DNA of 64,000 bases. Source: Actinopolymorpha rutila. Its GTDB lineage: Bacteria; Actinomycetota; Actinomycetes; Propionibacteriales; Actinopolymorphaceae. The DNA lies in contig NZ_JACBZH010000001.1 in assembly GCF_013407855.1 (NCBI RefSeq), positions 6,510,001-6,574,000 of the forward strand. The letters run 5' to 3'. Below are positions 51,512 to 60,223 of the stretch, in pieces (position 1 is the first letter of the stretch; every line of letters begins with the position of its first letter). The notes beneath the pieces were generated by a model. It was given only the letters and a program-made list of their open reading frames with translations. It ran no database searches and was not told the DNA's origin. The position numbers were made by a program, and so were the translations under genes.

Positions 51512-52330
51512 ATGACCAGCAGCCCTGCGACCGAGCTCTCCACTGCGTACACGCTGCCCACGGACGCTCGGACCCGATTCGCCGAAGACGGCTTCGTCCG
51601 GCTGCGGGGCGTGCTCAGTCCGGACACCATCGCGGCGTACGAGCCCGAGATCACCGGCAAGGTGATCGAGCTGAACACGATGCATCTGCCGATGGCGGAA
51701 CGCTCGACGTACAGCAAGGCGTTTCTGCAGGTCGGCGGCCTGTGGAAGCACAGCCGTCCCGTCGCGGAGTTCGTGTTCTCGAGCCGCCTGGCCAAGATCG
51801 CCGCGGATCTGATGGGCGTGGACGGTGTGCGCCTGTATCACGACCAGGCGCTGTACAAGGAGGTCGGCGGCGGCATCACGCCGTTCCACGCCGACCAGTA
51901 CTACTGGCCCTTCTCGTCCGACAAGACATGCACCGTCTGGGTGCCGCTGCAGGACACCCCACTGGGGATGGGCCCGCTGTCGTTCAGCGTGGGCAGCCAA
52001 CGCTTCTCCCATGGCCGCGACCTGCCCATCAGCGACCACTCCGAGGAGGAACTGCAGAAGGTACTGGGCGAGCAGGGGCTGCCACTGTCGCAGGAGCCGT
52101 ACGCCCTCGGCGACGTCAGCTTCCACTCGGGCTGGACGTTTCACCGTGCCGAGCCCAACACCACCGACGTACCCCGGCGGGTCATGACCATCATCTACAT
52201 GGACGCCGACATCGTCATCCACCAGCCGGTGAACGACGCCCAGAGGAACGACCTCGCCGAGGTGATGCCCGGCAAGAAGCCCGGCGACGTCCCCGACACG
52301 CCGGTGAACCCCGTCCTCTACCGCCGGTAG
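51512..52330 (+). CDS. Phytanoyl-CoA dioxygenase family Fe(II)/2OG oxygenase
   Basis: 272 aa. Iron ligands in PFHADQYYWPF (HxD) and the distal His in HSGWTFHRAEPN with the 2OG-binding Arg nearby in VPRRVMTIIYMDAD. N-terminal FAEDGFVRLRGVLSPDTIAA is the PhyH start. Hydroxylates a small molecule, often in secondary metabolism. It stands alone after chrA; weak ribosome site. Confidence 0.88.
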   Translation: MTSSPATELSTAYTLPTDARTRFAEDGFVRLRGVLSPDTIAAYEPEITGKVIELNTMHLPMAERSTYSKAFLQVGGLWKHSRPVAEFVFSSRLAKIAADLMGVDGVRLYHDQALYKEVGGGITPFHADQYYWPFSSDKTCTVWVPLQDTPLGMGPLSFSVGSQRFSHGRDLPISDHSEEELQKVLGEQGLPLSQEPYALGDVSFHSGWTFHRAEPNTTDVPRRVMTIIYMDADIVIHQPVNDAQRNDLAEVMPGKKPGDVPDTPVNPVLYRR

Positions 52331-52435
52331 TCGACGGCACGAACACCAGCCGACGGTGTGCTCGATGCACCCACCGAGCACACCATGTTCGAACGCGACG
52401 CCGAGGCGTCCCCACCCGCGGTACGGCCACCCATG

Positions 52436-52485
52436 TGGTCTCAGACGTGGTCTCATTCGCCCACGTTCGGCGCCGTTCGGAGTTC
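52436..52485 (+). repeat. Class A repeat fragment, copy A9 (left arm only)
   Basis: TGGTCTCAGACGTGGTCTCA then TTCGCCCACGTTCGGCGCCG. The sequence stops matching before the CTGACCTGCGCAG block, so no core or right arm. It ends just before the stop of the VOC gene. Confidence 0.6.
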
Positions 52486-52496
52486 CGGGTCGGCGC

Positions 52497-52874
52497 TTAG
52501 GTGCCGGGAGTGAGGATCTCCATGAGGTGCCGGTTGGGGTCGCGGAAGTAGGTGCCCCTGCGGCCTTTGTAGCTCTTGCTGCGATAGATCTGCCCTTCCT
52601 CCTGGCAGGCGGGATCGCCGTAGTAGGTGATCCCGCCGTCTTGGATGCGGGCGAGGGCGGCGTCGAATTCCTGCTCGCTGACCATGAACGCGTAATGGTG
52701 TGGCTCGAAGGCGTCTACATGGTCGTAGTCCAGGGTGACTTGGTTCGCCAGCGTGACGGGCGTGAAGTGGGCCACCGGCGGATCGACAGTCAGTCCCAGG
52801 ATTTCGGCCAGGAACTTGGCCGAGGTTTGCGGGTCGTGGGCGGGGACGATGGTGTGGTTCAGTTCGACAGCCAC
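52497..52874 (-). CDS. VOC (glyoxalase/dioxygenase) family protein
   Basis: 125 aa from GTG 52874 with GGAAAGGA upstream. Two beta-alpha-beta modules: VELNHTIVPAHDPQTSAKFL and HHYAFMVSEQEFDAALARIQ, ending with the metal-site strand GTYFRDPNRHLMEILTP. Metal ligands are His and Glu. Candidate glyoxalase, fosfomycin-type or dioxygenase. A longer ORF upstream has no start signal. 52875-53385 holds nothing else. Confidence 0.82.
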   Translation of the reverse strand: MAVELNHTIVPAHDPQTSAKFLAEILGLTVDPPVAHFTPVTLANQVTLDYDHVDAFEPHHYAFMVSEQEFDAALARIQDGGITYYGDPACQEEGQIYRSKSYKGRRGTYFRDPNRHLMEILTPGT

Positions 52875-53385
52875 GGCGAGTCCTTTCCAGTGTTCGGGTG
52901 CTACGAAAAGCATCAGCCCAGCCTGACAACACCACGTTCGGCCACGCGTCGTCCCGTCGAAGACAGTCACCGTACGCCTCCTGCAGTACACCCAGCCGGT
53001 GTCAGCCTCGGCGGACCGGACGTCACCGCCGTGACCATGACACCGAGGCGGATGCGGCGCAGCATCAGACCGCGCCTTCCAGGTGCCGCTGTGGCCACGA
53101 CCCAGGCCGGCGCCATCCTCGCCCGCTCCCTCCCCCGCCTCTTCAGCCCATGATGCGATCCGGGTCGTGTTCACCGCTTCTCGACTGAAGGCAACGGCAG
53201 GCGACACAACGCCAGAGGAATCCTTGATCCAACGAGTCCTGCCGTTCCGAAGTGGTCTCGACCCATAGGTCCGCGGTCTCACCCAGAACGGGTGATGCGC
53301 CGCCGCCGACGCCGCCCAGATTCTGATCCTGTGAAACCAGATAGGCGAAGGGCGATCTACGCAGGAGCGGCTCCGAGGTGACGAC

Positions 53386-54024
53386 ATGACCATGTCCGCG
53401 GTCCTACCGCTGGCGTTCGTCATGATCGCCGGCCCACAAATCGTGTCCGCCTTCTTCTTGGCCACCAGAAGCGACTGGGGCAAGACCTCGCTCGCCTACC
53501 TGGCCGGCGCCGCGATCGCCATCACCGCCGTGGTCTCGCTGGCCTATCTCATCGCGAGGGGTGCAACCAGCGCAGCAGGCCCCGCCGAGGCAAGCACTGT
53601 CGGACGCGTCATCGACGTGATCGTCCTCGCCCTGGTCCTCGTCCTCATGGCTCACGTCTACCTGACCCGGCACACCAGCAAGCCCCCGAAATGGATGAGC
53701 CATCTGCAACAGGCCCGACCACGCTTCGCGTTCATGCTCGGCCTGGCGTTGCTCGGACTCTTCCCCACCGACATCATCAGCTCGATCACCGTCGGCCTGC
53801 ACGTCGCACGTCACGGAGGCGCCTGGTGGCAGTGCCTGCCGTTCGTGGCACTGACCCTGCTCCTGCTGGCACTTCCGGCCATCGGTGTCGCCGTACTCGG
53901 CGGCCGAGCAGAAAGGCTCCTGCCGCGCATCCGGGACTGGATGACCCAGAAGTCATGGGTCGTCAGCGAGATCGTCCTGGTGTTCTTCGCACTCATCACC
54001 ATCAAGAGCCTGATAACCGGCTAG
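53386..54024 (+). CDS. GAP (Sap/peptidoglycolipid addressing) family membrane protein
   Basis: 212 aa with about six TM helices. Family pattern: AVLPLAFVMIAGPQIVSAFF (first helix), then MLGLALLGLFPTDIISSITV and a C-terminal helix VSEIVLVFFALITIKSLI. Known relatives in mycobacteria help export glycopeptidolipids. ATG 53386 follows GAGGTGACG. Alone in the region, so cargo unknown. Confidence 0.78.
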   Translation: MTMSAVLPLAFVMIAGPQIVSAFFLATRSDWGKTSLAYLAGAAIAITAVVSLAYLIARGATSAAGPAEASTVGRVIDVIVLALVLVLMAHVYLTRHTSKPPKWMSHLQQARPRFAFMLGLALLGLFPTDIISSITVGLHVARHGGAWWQCLPFVALTLLLLALPAIGVAVLGGRAERLLPRIRDWMTQKSWVVSEIVLVFFALITIKSLITG

Positions 54025-54072
54025 CCGGGCCAGGTGTCCACCGCCATCATGAGTAGCGGCATCCACACCCGG

Positions 54073-54540
54073 TCAGTCGCTGCCCCTGTCGATGCGGGCG
54101 GCCGGCACCCCTGCCCGGCAGGTGACCTGGACGTGGACGTCGGTCCTGTCGTTCTCGAACGTCAGGCGGGCTGTGGTGGCGGGACCGCGCCAGACGTCAT
54201 CGGTGTCGTACCCCTGGGCGGGGCTCCAGGAGATCAACGTCGCCTGGTCGTCCGAGCAGCGTGCGATCACGCTCCCGCCGGGGGTCCCGAGCGCGCGCGT
54301 GGTGCCCTGGCCGGGAGCTGAAGCTGACGTGGTCGAGGGCACGGTCGGGTTCGCGGTCGCGGTCGCTGCCGCGAGGGCGCGGGCGACCTGGTCCTGGCTG
54401 AGGGCATCATTGGCCCCACCAAGGATGCCTGAGCTGGCCGCGTCGACCACGAACGTGCCCATTGTCGCGGCGCCGGCCGCTGTGGCCAGCCAGCCGACGA
54501 CGGCGAGCAAGGAACGGGCACGACCGGACCGTACGTTCAC
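54073..54540 (-). CDS. Membrane-anchored or secreted hypothetical protein
   Basis: 155 aa. N-terminal basic residues and one hydrophobic helix (SLLAVVGWLATAAGAATMGT), then a Thr/Ser/Ala-rich linker, then a compact beta domain VIARCSDDQATLISWSPAQG with two cysteines and TTARLTFENDRTDVHVQVTC. Adjacent to and divergent from the two-component system, which makes it a candidate regulated target. Function unknown. Confidence 0.65.
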   Translation of the reverse strand: MNVRSGRARSLLAVVGWLATAAGAATMGTFVVDAASSGILGGANDALSQDQVARALAAATATANPTVPSTTSASAPGQGTTRALGTPGGSVIARCSDDQATLISWSPAQGYDTDDVWRGPATTARLTFENDRTDVHVQVTCRAGVPAARIDRGSD

Positions 54541-54642
54541 GTTCGTCAGTCTGGCAGCCGGGACGCTAACGGTTGGCTAAACGAATGGTAGGAACAGGCG
54601 TGGGCGAATGGCCTTGGCCGGCCGGTCGGTTAGCGTGCTGGC

Positions 54643-55329
54643 GTGGCGCAGGTGCTGTTGGTCGAGGACGACGCGACGATCCGGGTCGCGCTCGTTCGCG
54701 CGCTGTCCGAGAGGGGTCACGCGGTGGCCTCGGCCGCCGATGCGATGTCCGGGTTGCGGGCCGCGCTGGACGATCGCCTGGATCTCGTGGTTCTCGATCT
54801 CGGGCTCCCGGACATCGACGGCGCGGAGATGCTTCGCATGCTGCGTGCGGTCAGTCGTACCCCTGTGATCGTCGCGACCGCCCGGGACACGGAGAGCGAG
54901 ATCGTCCGACTGCTCGACCGTGGCGCCGACGATTACCTGGTCAAACCGTTCAGCGCGGGACAACTCGACGCTCGGATCCGAGCGGTGTTGCGACGCGCGC
55001 CCGGGCCGGACACCGAGGACCGGGCGGTCGAGGTCGGCGGCCTGCGGGTCGACCCGCGATCCCGTGAGGTCTCGTTGGACGGGCGGGCGTTGACGTTGAG
55101 GCCACGAGAATTCGATCTGCTCCTCTACCTGGCCATCCGTGCCGGGACAGTGGTGAGCAAACGCGAACTGCTCACCGAGGTATGGCAAATTCCCTACGGC
55201 GGGGCGGACAAGACCGTCGATGTCCACGTGGCCTGGCTGCGCCGGAAGCTCGGTGAGACGGCGGCCTCGGCGCGATACCTGCACACGATGCGCGGCGTCG
55301 GAGTGAAGCTTGCGGCTCCCGAGCGCTAG
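54643..55329 (+). CDS. OmpR-family response regulator
   Basis: 228 aa from GTG. Receiver domain with acidic pocket E8/D9/D10, phospho-acceptor D52 (VVLDLGLPD) and K101 (YLVKPF). C-terminal winged helix: LTLRPREFDLLLYLAIRAGT and YGGADKTVDVHVAWLRRKLG. Its kinase is the next plus-strand gene, after 242 bp. Start is leaderless or poorly marked. Confidence 0.92.
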   Translation: MAQVLLVEDDATIRVALVRALSERGHAVASAADAMSGLRAALDDRLDLVVLDLGLPDIDGAEMLRMLRAVSRTPVIVATARDTESEIVRLLDRGADDYLVKPFSAGQLDARIRAVLRRAPGPDTEDRAVEVGGLRVDPRSREVSLDGRALTLRPREFDLLLYLAIRAGTVVSKRELLTEVWQIPYGGADKTVDVHVAWLRRKLGETAASARYLHTMRGVGVKLAAPER

Positions 55330-55452
55330 GGTCCGGTTCCCCACTCCCGCCTGACTCTCGGTTCGTAGCCCAGGTACGGGTCGAAGGGTCCGCCTGCATT
55401 CGGCAAGCCACCCGCGTGGGGGATTTCAGCGAGCAGGTCTGGGGAGATTCAC

Positions 55453-55524
55453 ATGAGTGCCGACAGCCAGCCATGCGCGGATGAACCGCTCGCTCCACCG
55501 GCGCCACTTGTGAAACAGACCTAA
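55453..55524 (+). CDS. Possible 23-aa leader ORF between regulator and kinase
   Basis: ATG 55453 has a strong GGGGAG six bases upstream and encodes MSADSQPCADEPLAPPAPLV then KQT before TAA. It occupies the unusual gap between the response regulator and histidine kinase. It could be a regulatory leader or the stub of a lost gene. Confidence 0.35.
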   Translation: MSADSQPCADEPLAPPAPLVKQT

Positions 55525-55571
55525 CCTCCGCGCTGATCGTCGCGCGGGAGCAGCCGATCGGACCGGGTGAC

Positions 55572-57062
55572 ATGAGACGACGACTGGCGCTGTTGGCCGC
55601 GGCCATCACCTCGCTCGTGCTCGTGGCCTTCCTGGTGCCTTTGGCGCTTCTGGTCCGGACGGTGGCGGCCGACCGCGCCCTGGAAGCCGCGACCTCCCAG
55701 GTACAGTCCCTGACCTCGGCCGTCGCGACCGCCACAAGCACGGACGCGCTCAGGCTCACCGCCGAGCAGGTGAACGCAACGACGGCGCACCCTGTCACCG
55801 TGTTTCTCGGGGACGGAACCGTCCTCGGCGCACCCGCGGCCCGTACGCCCGCGGTCGAACTGGCCGCACGCGGTCGGAGCCTCGCGGTCGACGTGCCCGC
55901 GGGCCAGCAGATCCTGGTGTCGGTGCAGGGCGCGCCGACCGGGCCGGCCGTGGTCGCCACGGTCGTCCCCGAGTCCGACCTGTACCGCGGCGTGACCACG
56001 ATCTGGCTGATCCTGCTGGGTCTGGGGATCATGCTGGTCGCTGTCGGTGTCGTGGTAGCCGACCGATTGGCGGTGAGCATGGTCCGGCCGATCGCGGAGG
56101 CCGCCCGGGTCTCGCACCGCCTCGCCCGCGGCGACCTCGAGGCCCGAGCCCGGGCGGCCGGTCCTCCGGAGATCCGCGACGTCGCGACCGCCCTCAACCA
56201 CCTGGCCTCGCGGATCCGTGAGCTGCTCCGAGCCGAACGCGAAAGCGCCGCCGACCTGTCGCACCGGCTACGGACGCCCTTGACCGCCCTGCGCCTGGAC
56301 GCCGAGTCTCTTCGCGATCCGCAGGAGGCCGAGCGGATCGGGAGCGACCTCGACGCGCTCGAGCGCGCGGTCGACCAGGCAATCCGTGACGCCCGCCGGT
56401 CGGAATCCGACTCGGCCGGTACGCCTGGCAGCGCTCCCAGGACGTGCGACGCCGCCGCGGTCGTCCGTGAACGCGTGGAATTCTGGTCGGCCCTCGCCGA
56501 CGACACCGACCGGACAGTCGAGCTCGACCTACCCGGCCTTCACGACGGTCCCTTACGCGTCGCGTTGCCGGCGACCGATCTCGCGGCGGTCGCAGATGCC
56601 GTACTGGGCAACGTCTTCGCGCACACCCCGGATGGAACACCGTTCGCCGTACAGCTGTCTGCTCGGCCGTCCGGCGGCGCCCGACTGGTCGTACGCGATG
56701 CCGGACCCGGACTCTCATCCAGCACCGGCGATCCAACCACCCGCGGCGCCAGCGGTGCCGGCTCGACCGGACTCGGCCTCGACATCGTGCGGCGCGCCGC
56801 GAGCGCCAGCGGCGGCACGCTCCGGCTCGGCCAAGCCCCGGCCGGCGGCGCCGAGATCACCATCGACCTCGGGCCCCCTCGGCGTCATCACGCGGACATG
56901 GCAGCAGCCACGGCAAGGTTCTGGCCGCTGCGTCCGATGCGTCCGCGGTCGGAGCGGGCCGTTCATCCTGAGTGGGCGTCGTTCGAACCGGACGGCGATC
57001 AGGCTTATCGAGGTGCTGAGCACGGAAGCCCGCCCGGTCGGCATGGGCGAACTTCGTCGTGA
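55572..57062 (+). CDS. Sensor histidine kinase with repeat-derived C-terminal extension
   Basis: 496 aa. TM1 (about 5-30), a periplasmic region to about 140, TM2, HAMP (DRLAVSMVRPIAEAARVSHR), His231 in DLSHRLRTPLTAL, N-box DAVLGNVFAHTP, G1 VRDAGPGL and G2 GSTGLGLDIVRRA. The ATPase ends at about residue 435 (AEITIDLGPP). The last 60 codons run through class A tail DNA (56919-56992; translated FWPLRPMRPRSERAVHPEW), so the native stop has been lost. Confidence 0.88.
   Translation: MRRRLALLAAAITSLVLVAFLVPLALLVRTVAADRALEAATSQVQSLTSAVATATSTDALRLTAEQVNATTAHPVTVFLGDGTVLGAPAARTPAVELAARGRSLAVDVPAGQQILVSVQGAPTGPAVVATVVPESDLYRGVTTIWLILLGLGIMLVAVGVVVADRLAVSMVRPIAEAARVSHRLARGDLEARARAAGPPEIRDVATALNHLASRIRELLRAERESAADLSHRLRTPLTALRLDAESLRDPQEAERIGSDLDALERAVDQAIRDARRSESDSAGTPGSAPRTCDAAAVVRERVEFWSALADDTDRTVELDLPGLHDGPLRVALPATDLAAVADAVLGNVFAHTPDGTPFAVQLSARPSGGARLVVRDAGPGLSSSTGDPTTRGASGAGSTGLGLDIVRRAASASGGTLRLGQAPAGGAEITIDLGPPRRHHADMAAATARFWPLRPMRPRSERAVHPEWASFEPDGDQAYRGAEHGSPPGRHGRTSS
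56919..56992 (+). repeat. Class A repeat fragment, copy A10 (tail only)
   Basis: TTCTGGCCGCTGCGTCCGAT, GCGTCCGCGGTCGGAGCGGG and CCGTTCATCCTGAGTGGGCG match the tail of A6, A7 and A2. Core and arms are missing. It lies within the open frame of the histidine kinase. Confidence 0.6.
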
Positions 57063-57133
57063 TGCCGTCTACTCCTCTATGCCGCCGATCTGGCGCCACA
57101 TCAGGTGGGTCATTTCGGCGCGAGGAGCGAGTG

Positions 57134-57817
57134 TCACGTGGCGCGGACCAGGATGAACGGCGTTCCGCGTCGGAGTTGGCCCATGGGATTGTCGGCAAGT
57201 ACACGCTTGAGCGTCGTTGCCGGCAAAGACCTGCTGGACACAGCCCGGATCGAGCCGCCGAAGTCGTTGATGTCGGCGATGGCGACGCCGTTGCCAAGTT
57301 TTGTCTGGAGTTCGTTGCACAGTTCGGCCGCTGCGGCTGGGTGGAATGGCGGGAGCAGTCGGTCCTGATACGGCGGGCATCCGCCGTCGATCTGCCGTGC
57401 CGGGTCGCCGGCTATCCGGTAGAAGGTGCCCTGGACACCGAACAGTCTGGTCACCGCCGCCGCGACCGCCGCGGAGTAGATTCGAGGTCTGCCGACCGTG
57501 TCCAGCACCCACTGCATCTTGGGCGGGATGGAGAGTCCAAGCGTGTCCTGGTGGGGCCGGACGAACCGGGCAAGCAGCCTGGCATCCCACCGCGGTTGGA
57601 AATTCTCCACCGGTAGCGACCGACCGGTGAGGAGAAGAGAAACCGTCTCGCTCACCACGACCGTGTCCCCGGGGTGGCGGTCGCAGCCGTACTCGAGGAG
57701 TACTGCGACCAGGTCGTCGTGCTCGTCGAGCCAGCGAGTCCGAACGAGGTTTCGCAGGTAGCGACGACCGTCCACGGTGACCGCGCTCGATTGAACTGCT
57801 TCTTGGCCGACTGCCAT
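57134..57817 (-). CDS. CofE-like F420-0:gamma-glutamyl ligase family protein
   Basis: 227 aa. Family blocks: GDTVVVSETVSLLLTGRSLP, FVRPHQDTLGLSIPPKMQWV then LDTVGRPRIYSAA, ADINDFGGSIRAV. Compared with CofE it is diverged and the metal-binding Asp/Glu pattern is only partly visible, so another gamma-glutamyl or amide-bond ligation is possible. GAGGTG ribosome site before ATG 57817. F420-linked metabolism suits an actinobacterium. Confidence 0.7.
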   Translation of the reverse strand: MAVGQEAVQSSAVTVDGRRYLRNLVRTRWLDEHDDLVAVLLEYGCDRHPGDTVVVSETVSLLLTGRSLPVENFQPRWDARLLARFVRPHQDTLGLSIPPKMQWVLDTVGRPRIYSAAVAAAVTRLFGVQGTFYRIAGDPARQIDGGCPPYQDRLLPPFHPAAAAELCNELQTKLGNGVAIADINDFGGSIRAVSSRSLPATTLKRVLADNPMGQLRRGTPFILVRAT

Positions 57818-58209
57818 TTGTTACACCTCATACAAGGAGTAGTCGTTTCCAGCGGCAGCCTAAGTACTGCACGTTACATGGGGCCGGAGAGTCCAATGAA
57901 TCGGCGATTTCGTAATCTCCAGCGACTCTTTTTGCATGGCCGACGTCGGCAAATATGCAGAGCATTATTGGGCCCGGTCCCTTACTTTCGCGTCAGATAC
58001 ACGGCGCGAATTGGCACGACGTTAATCGACATAAAGACCATCCACGGCGGCCCACAGCGCCGCGCCGAGTTCGCATCTCGGCAGTTTGAGTCAGGCGCTA
58101 TCGGAAAGTGCATAGAGGTGACATCGATGGCGGCGGCGTTGCGGGTCGGCGTACCGGGACCTGCGGGCGGGTTCGCGCGTGACCTGGCATGCGTTCAGGT
58201 CGAATCGGA
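57818..58209. other. AT-richer divergent intergenic region
   Basis: About 390 bp of lower GC than its surroundings between the CofE-like (-) and MurJ-like (+) genes. No gene is supportable. It includes stretches such as GACTCTTTTTGCATGG and GCGAATTGGCACGACG that could hold promoters, but none is assigned. Confidence 0.4.
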
Positions 58210-59766
58210 ATGACGACAACCCGCAGAGCCGTGGTCCGCGCTACCGCGCTCATCGTCGTACTGACCGGCCTCAGTCAGATGCTCGGCTTCGCCCGCGACG
58301 CTGTGATGGCGGCAGTGTTCGGCACATCAGCTTCGGTCGACGCCTTCCTGGTGGCGCAGGGCCTCATGAACCTTGTCCTCGGGCTGATAACGGGCGCCAT
58401 GTCGCGCGCCATCATTCCCACCGTGTCCCGGGCCGCGGACACGAGCGACTCTCGCGGCGCCCAGCAGACCGTCCAGGTGGCCTTGACCGTCACCATGTCG
58501 GTGCTGCTCGCGGGGTCCGTCATCATGTTCGTCGCGGCAAGGCCTCTGCTGACGGTTCTCGCATCGGGATTCGACTCGGCGGCCATGGACGAAGGGGTCC
58601 GGCTCACCAGGATCGTGCTGCTCGCGACGTTGTTCATCGCCGCCACGAACCTCCTGGCGGGAGTCGCCCAGGCACACGGCCGGTTCTTCTGGGCGGGCCT
58701 TCAGGGCATTCCGTTCAACGCCGTCATGATCGCCGCTGCGGCTCTCTTCGGTGCGAGGTTCGGGGGTGCCGCGCTCGCGGTCGGGTTCGTGGCCGGCTCG
58801 GCGGTCAGGTTGGCCTTCCAGCTGCCTGCCGTCCGCGGCATCGGGCTGTCCCTGCGGCCGTCGCTGCGCATCCGCGACCCTGGTTTCCGCGAGATGTTGG
58901 TGCTCATGCCCCCGCTTGTGGTGGGCAACGCTCTCCTGAACTTCAACACGATCGTGGACCGCGCGGTCGGATCGACCCAGGGCGCCGGGACGATCGCAGC
59001 GCTCAGCTACGGGTGGCGGGTGGTCACCCTGGTCGAGGTGGTGGTCGTCACCGCGTTCACGACCACGTTGTTCCCGGCTTTCAGCACGCTCGGGACGCCG
59101 GAGCGGAGGAAGCAGCTCCGTCGGGCAACCGACCGCGTCCTCGGTGTGGTCATCGTCCTCGTCAGCCCGGGCGTGATCCTGCTCGCGGTCGCGGCAAAAC
59201 CCATCGTCGTCCTGCTTTTCGCTCGCGGGAACTTCGACGCGCGTGCGGTCTCCCTCACCACCATCGCCGTCGCGACGTACTCGGTCTCCCTCGCCGCCCT
59301 CGCTGTGCGCGAGGTCGTCGCGCGAACCTGCCTCGCGATCGGCGACAGTCGCACCCCCGTATGGACGGGTTTCTGCGCGATGGCAGTCAACGTGGTGGGT
59401 GACCTCACACTCGGCCTCCACTTCGGCGTTACAGGTCTGGCGTTCTCGACCTCGGCGTCGATGCTCCTGGCCGCGACGGTGCTGAGCGTGCTGACCGCCC
59501 GCCGGCACCGGGCGGTCGGGATGCGTGTGCTGGGACGAACGACACGCGATGTCCTCGCCGCTTCCGCAGTCTCAACCGCCGTCTGCTGGCTTGTCATACG
59601 GGAGATGCCGGTGCGCGATGCCGTACATGCTCTCCTCGCCCTGGGGACCATGAGCTCGGTCTGCCTGGCGTCGTACATCGGGATCCTGTATCTCCTCCGG
59701 ACACCGGCTCTGGCCGATATCCGGGACAGCCTGTCCCACCTTCAGATCAAGTTGCCATCCAGGTGA
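58210..59766 (+). CDS. MurJ/MviN-like lipid flippase
   Basis: 518 aa from MTTTRRAVVRATALIVVLTG, about 14 TM helices. MOP superfamily: GLSQMLGFARDAVMAAVFGT (MviN signature), FLVAQGLMNLVLGLITGAMS, VLLFARGNFDARAVSLTTIA and a C-terminal helix pair. No cytoplasmic kinase-like domain, unlike mycobacterial MurJ. Could flip lipid II or another undecaprenyl-linked glycan. A start seven codons earlier is possible. Confidence 0.88.
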   Translation: MTTTRRAVVRATALIVVLTGLSQMLGFARDAVMAAVFGTSASVDAFLVAQGLMNLVLGLITGAMSRAIIPTVSRAADTSDSRGAQQTVQVALTVTMSVLLAGSVIMFVAARPLLTVLASGFDSAAMDEGVRLTRIVLLATLFIAATNLLAGVAQAHGRFFWAGLQGIPFNAVMIAAAALFGARFGGAALAVGFVAGSAVRLAFQLPAVRGIGLSLRPSLRIRDPGFREMLVLMPPLVVGNALLNFNTIVDRAVGSTQGAGTIAALSYGWRVVTLVEVVVVTAFTTTLFPAFSTLGTPERRKQLRRATDRVLGVVIVLVSPGVILLAVAAKPIVVLLFARGNFDARAVSLTTIAVATYSVSLAALAVREVVARTCLAIGDSRTPVWTGFCAMAVNVVGDLTLGLHFGVTGLAFSTSASMLLAATVLSVLTARRHRAVGMRVLGRTTRDVLAASAVSTAVCWLVIREMPVRDAVHALLALGTMSSVCLASYIGILYLLRTPALADIRDSLSHLQIKLPSR

Positions 59767-59829
59767 TCGGCAGGCGCAGCCCGGTGACCGAGCCAGTGGC
59801 ATCACACCCGAGGCAGGAAGATGTCTCGA

Positions 59830-59958
59830 CTAGCGCTGGTGCTGGTCCGGATCGCGTTTGAGGCGGTCCTCGATCCAGCCGAGCAGAATCAACAAGGCCG
59901 CAACGCCAACGGTGAAGCCGACGAGCAGCTCGAGGATGTTGTCGAAATCGTTCCACAT
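59830..59958 (-). CDS. Small single-TM protein (42 aa)
   Basis: MWNDFDNILELLVGFTVGVA followed by ALLILLGWIEDRLKRDPDQH and QR. One clear TM helix with charged ends (Nout-Cin by positive-inside rule). GAAGGG lies nine bases before the ATG. Convergent with the flippase and upstream, divergent, from the ChrB-like gene. No family is recognised. Confidence 0.55.
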   Translation of the reverse strand: MWNDFDNILELLVGFTVGVAALLILLGWIEDRLKRDPDQHQR

Positions 59959-60196
59959 CTCAGCGACCCTTCAGCCGGCCCGACCGCCTGAGTTCGACAC
60001 CGGAACCTGGGCGGGCGGACGGGGGCCACCCAGCAACCCTGGCACGCTGTCGAGCATCCGCCCCTGGTTCCCGGAGCTCGGCCGCCACGTCGATCGGGTC
60101 TGACACGATCGGGTCTGACACGCTCAGGTCCGACACCCTGGATCTCCTGTGCCTGTGATGGTGAAGGTCCCCGTCGGTCCACTGCCGCCGGCCAGC

Positions 60197-60223
60197 GTAA
60201 CAGCCAACTGTTACGTTCGTTAC
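60197..60223 (+). promoter_or_regulatory. Operator of the second ChrB-like gene
   Basis: Palindrome GTAACAG-CCAA-CTGTTAC (60197-60214) followed by nine bases GTTCGTTAC and ATG 60224. The spacing from the palindrome end to the ATG equals that at 49041-49063, and here too no Shine-Dalgarno is present. The TACGTT at 60212-60217 would serve as -10 in the same place as TACAAT in the chromate operon. Confidence 0.65.

Noticed and set aside
55172..56506. 444-aa Ser/Arg-rich minus-strand ORF
   Set aside because: Shadow of the kinase and regulator genes.
75..57000. CRISPR array
   Set aside because: Repeats are hundreds of bp long, kilobases apart and contain a tRNA-like core; no cas genes are present.
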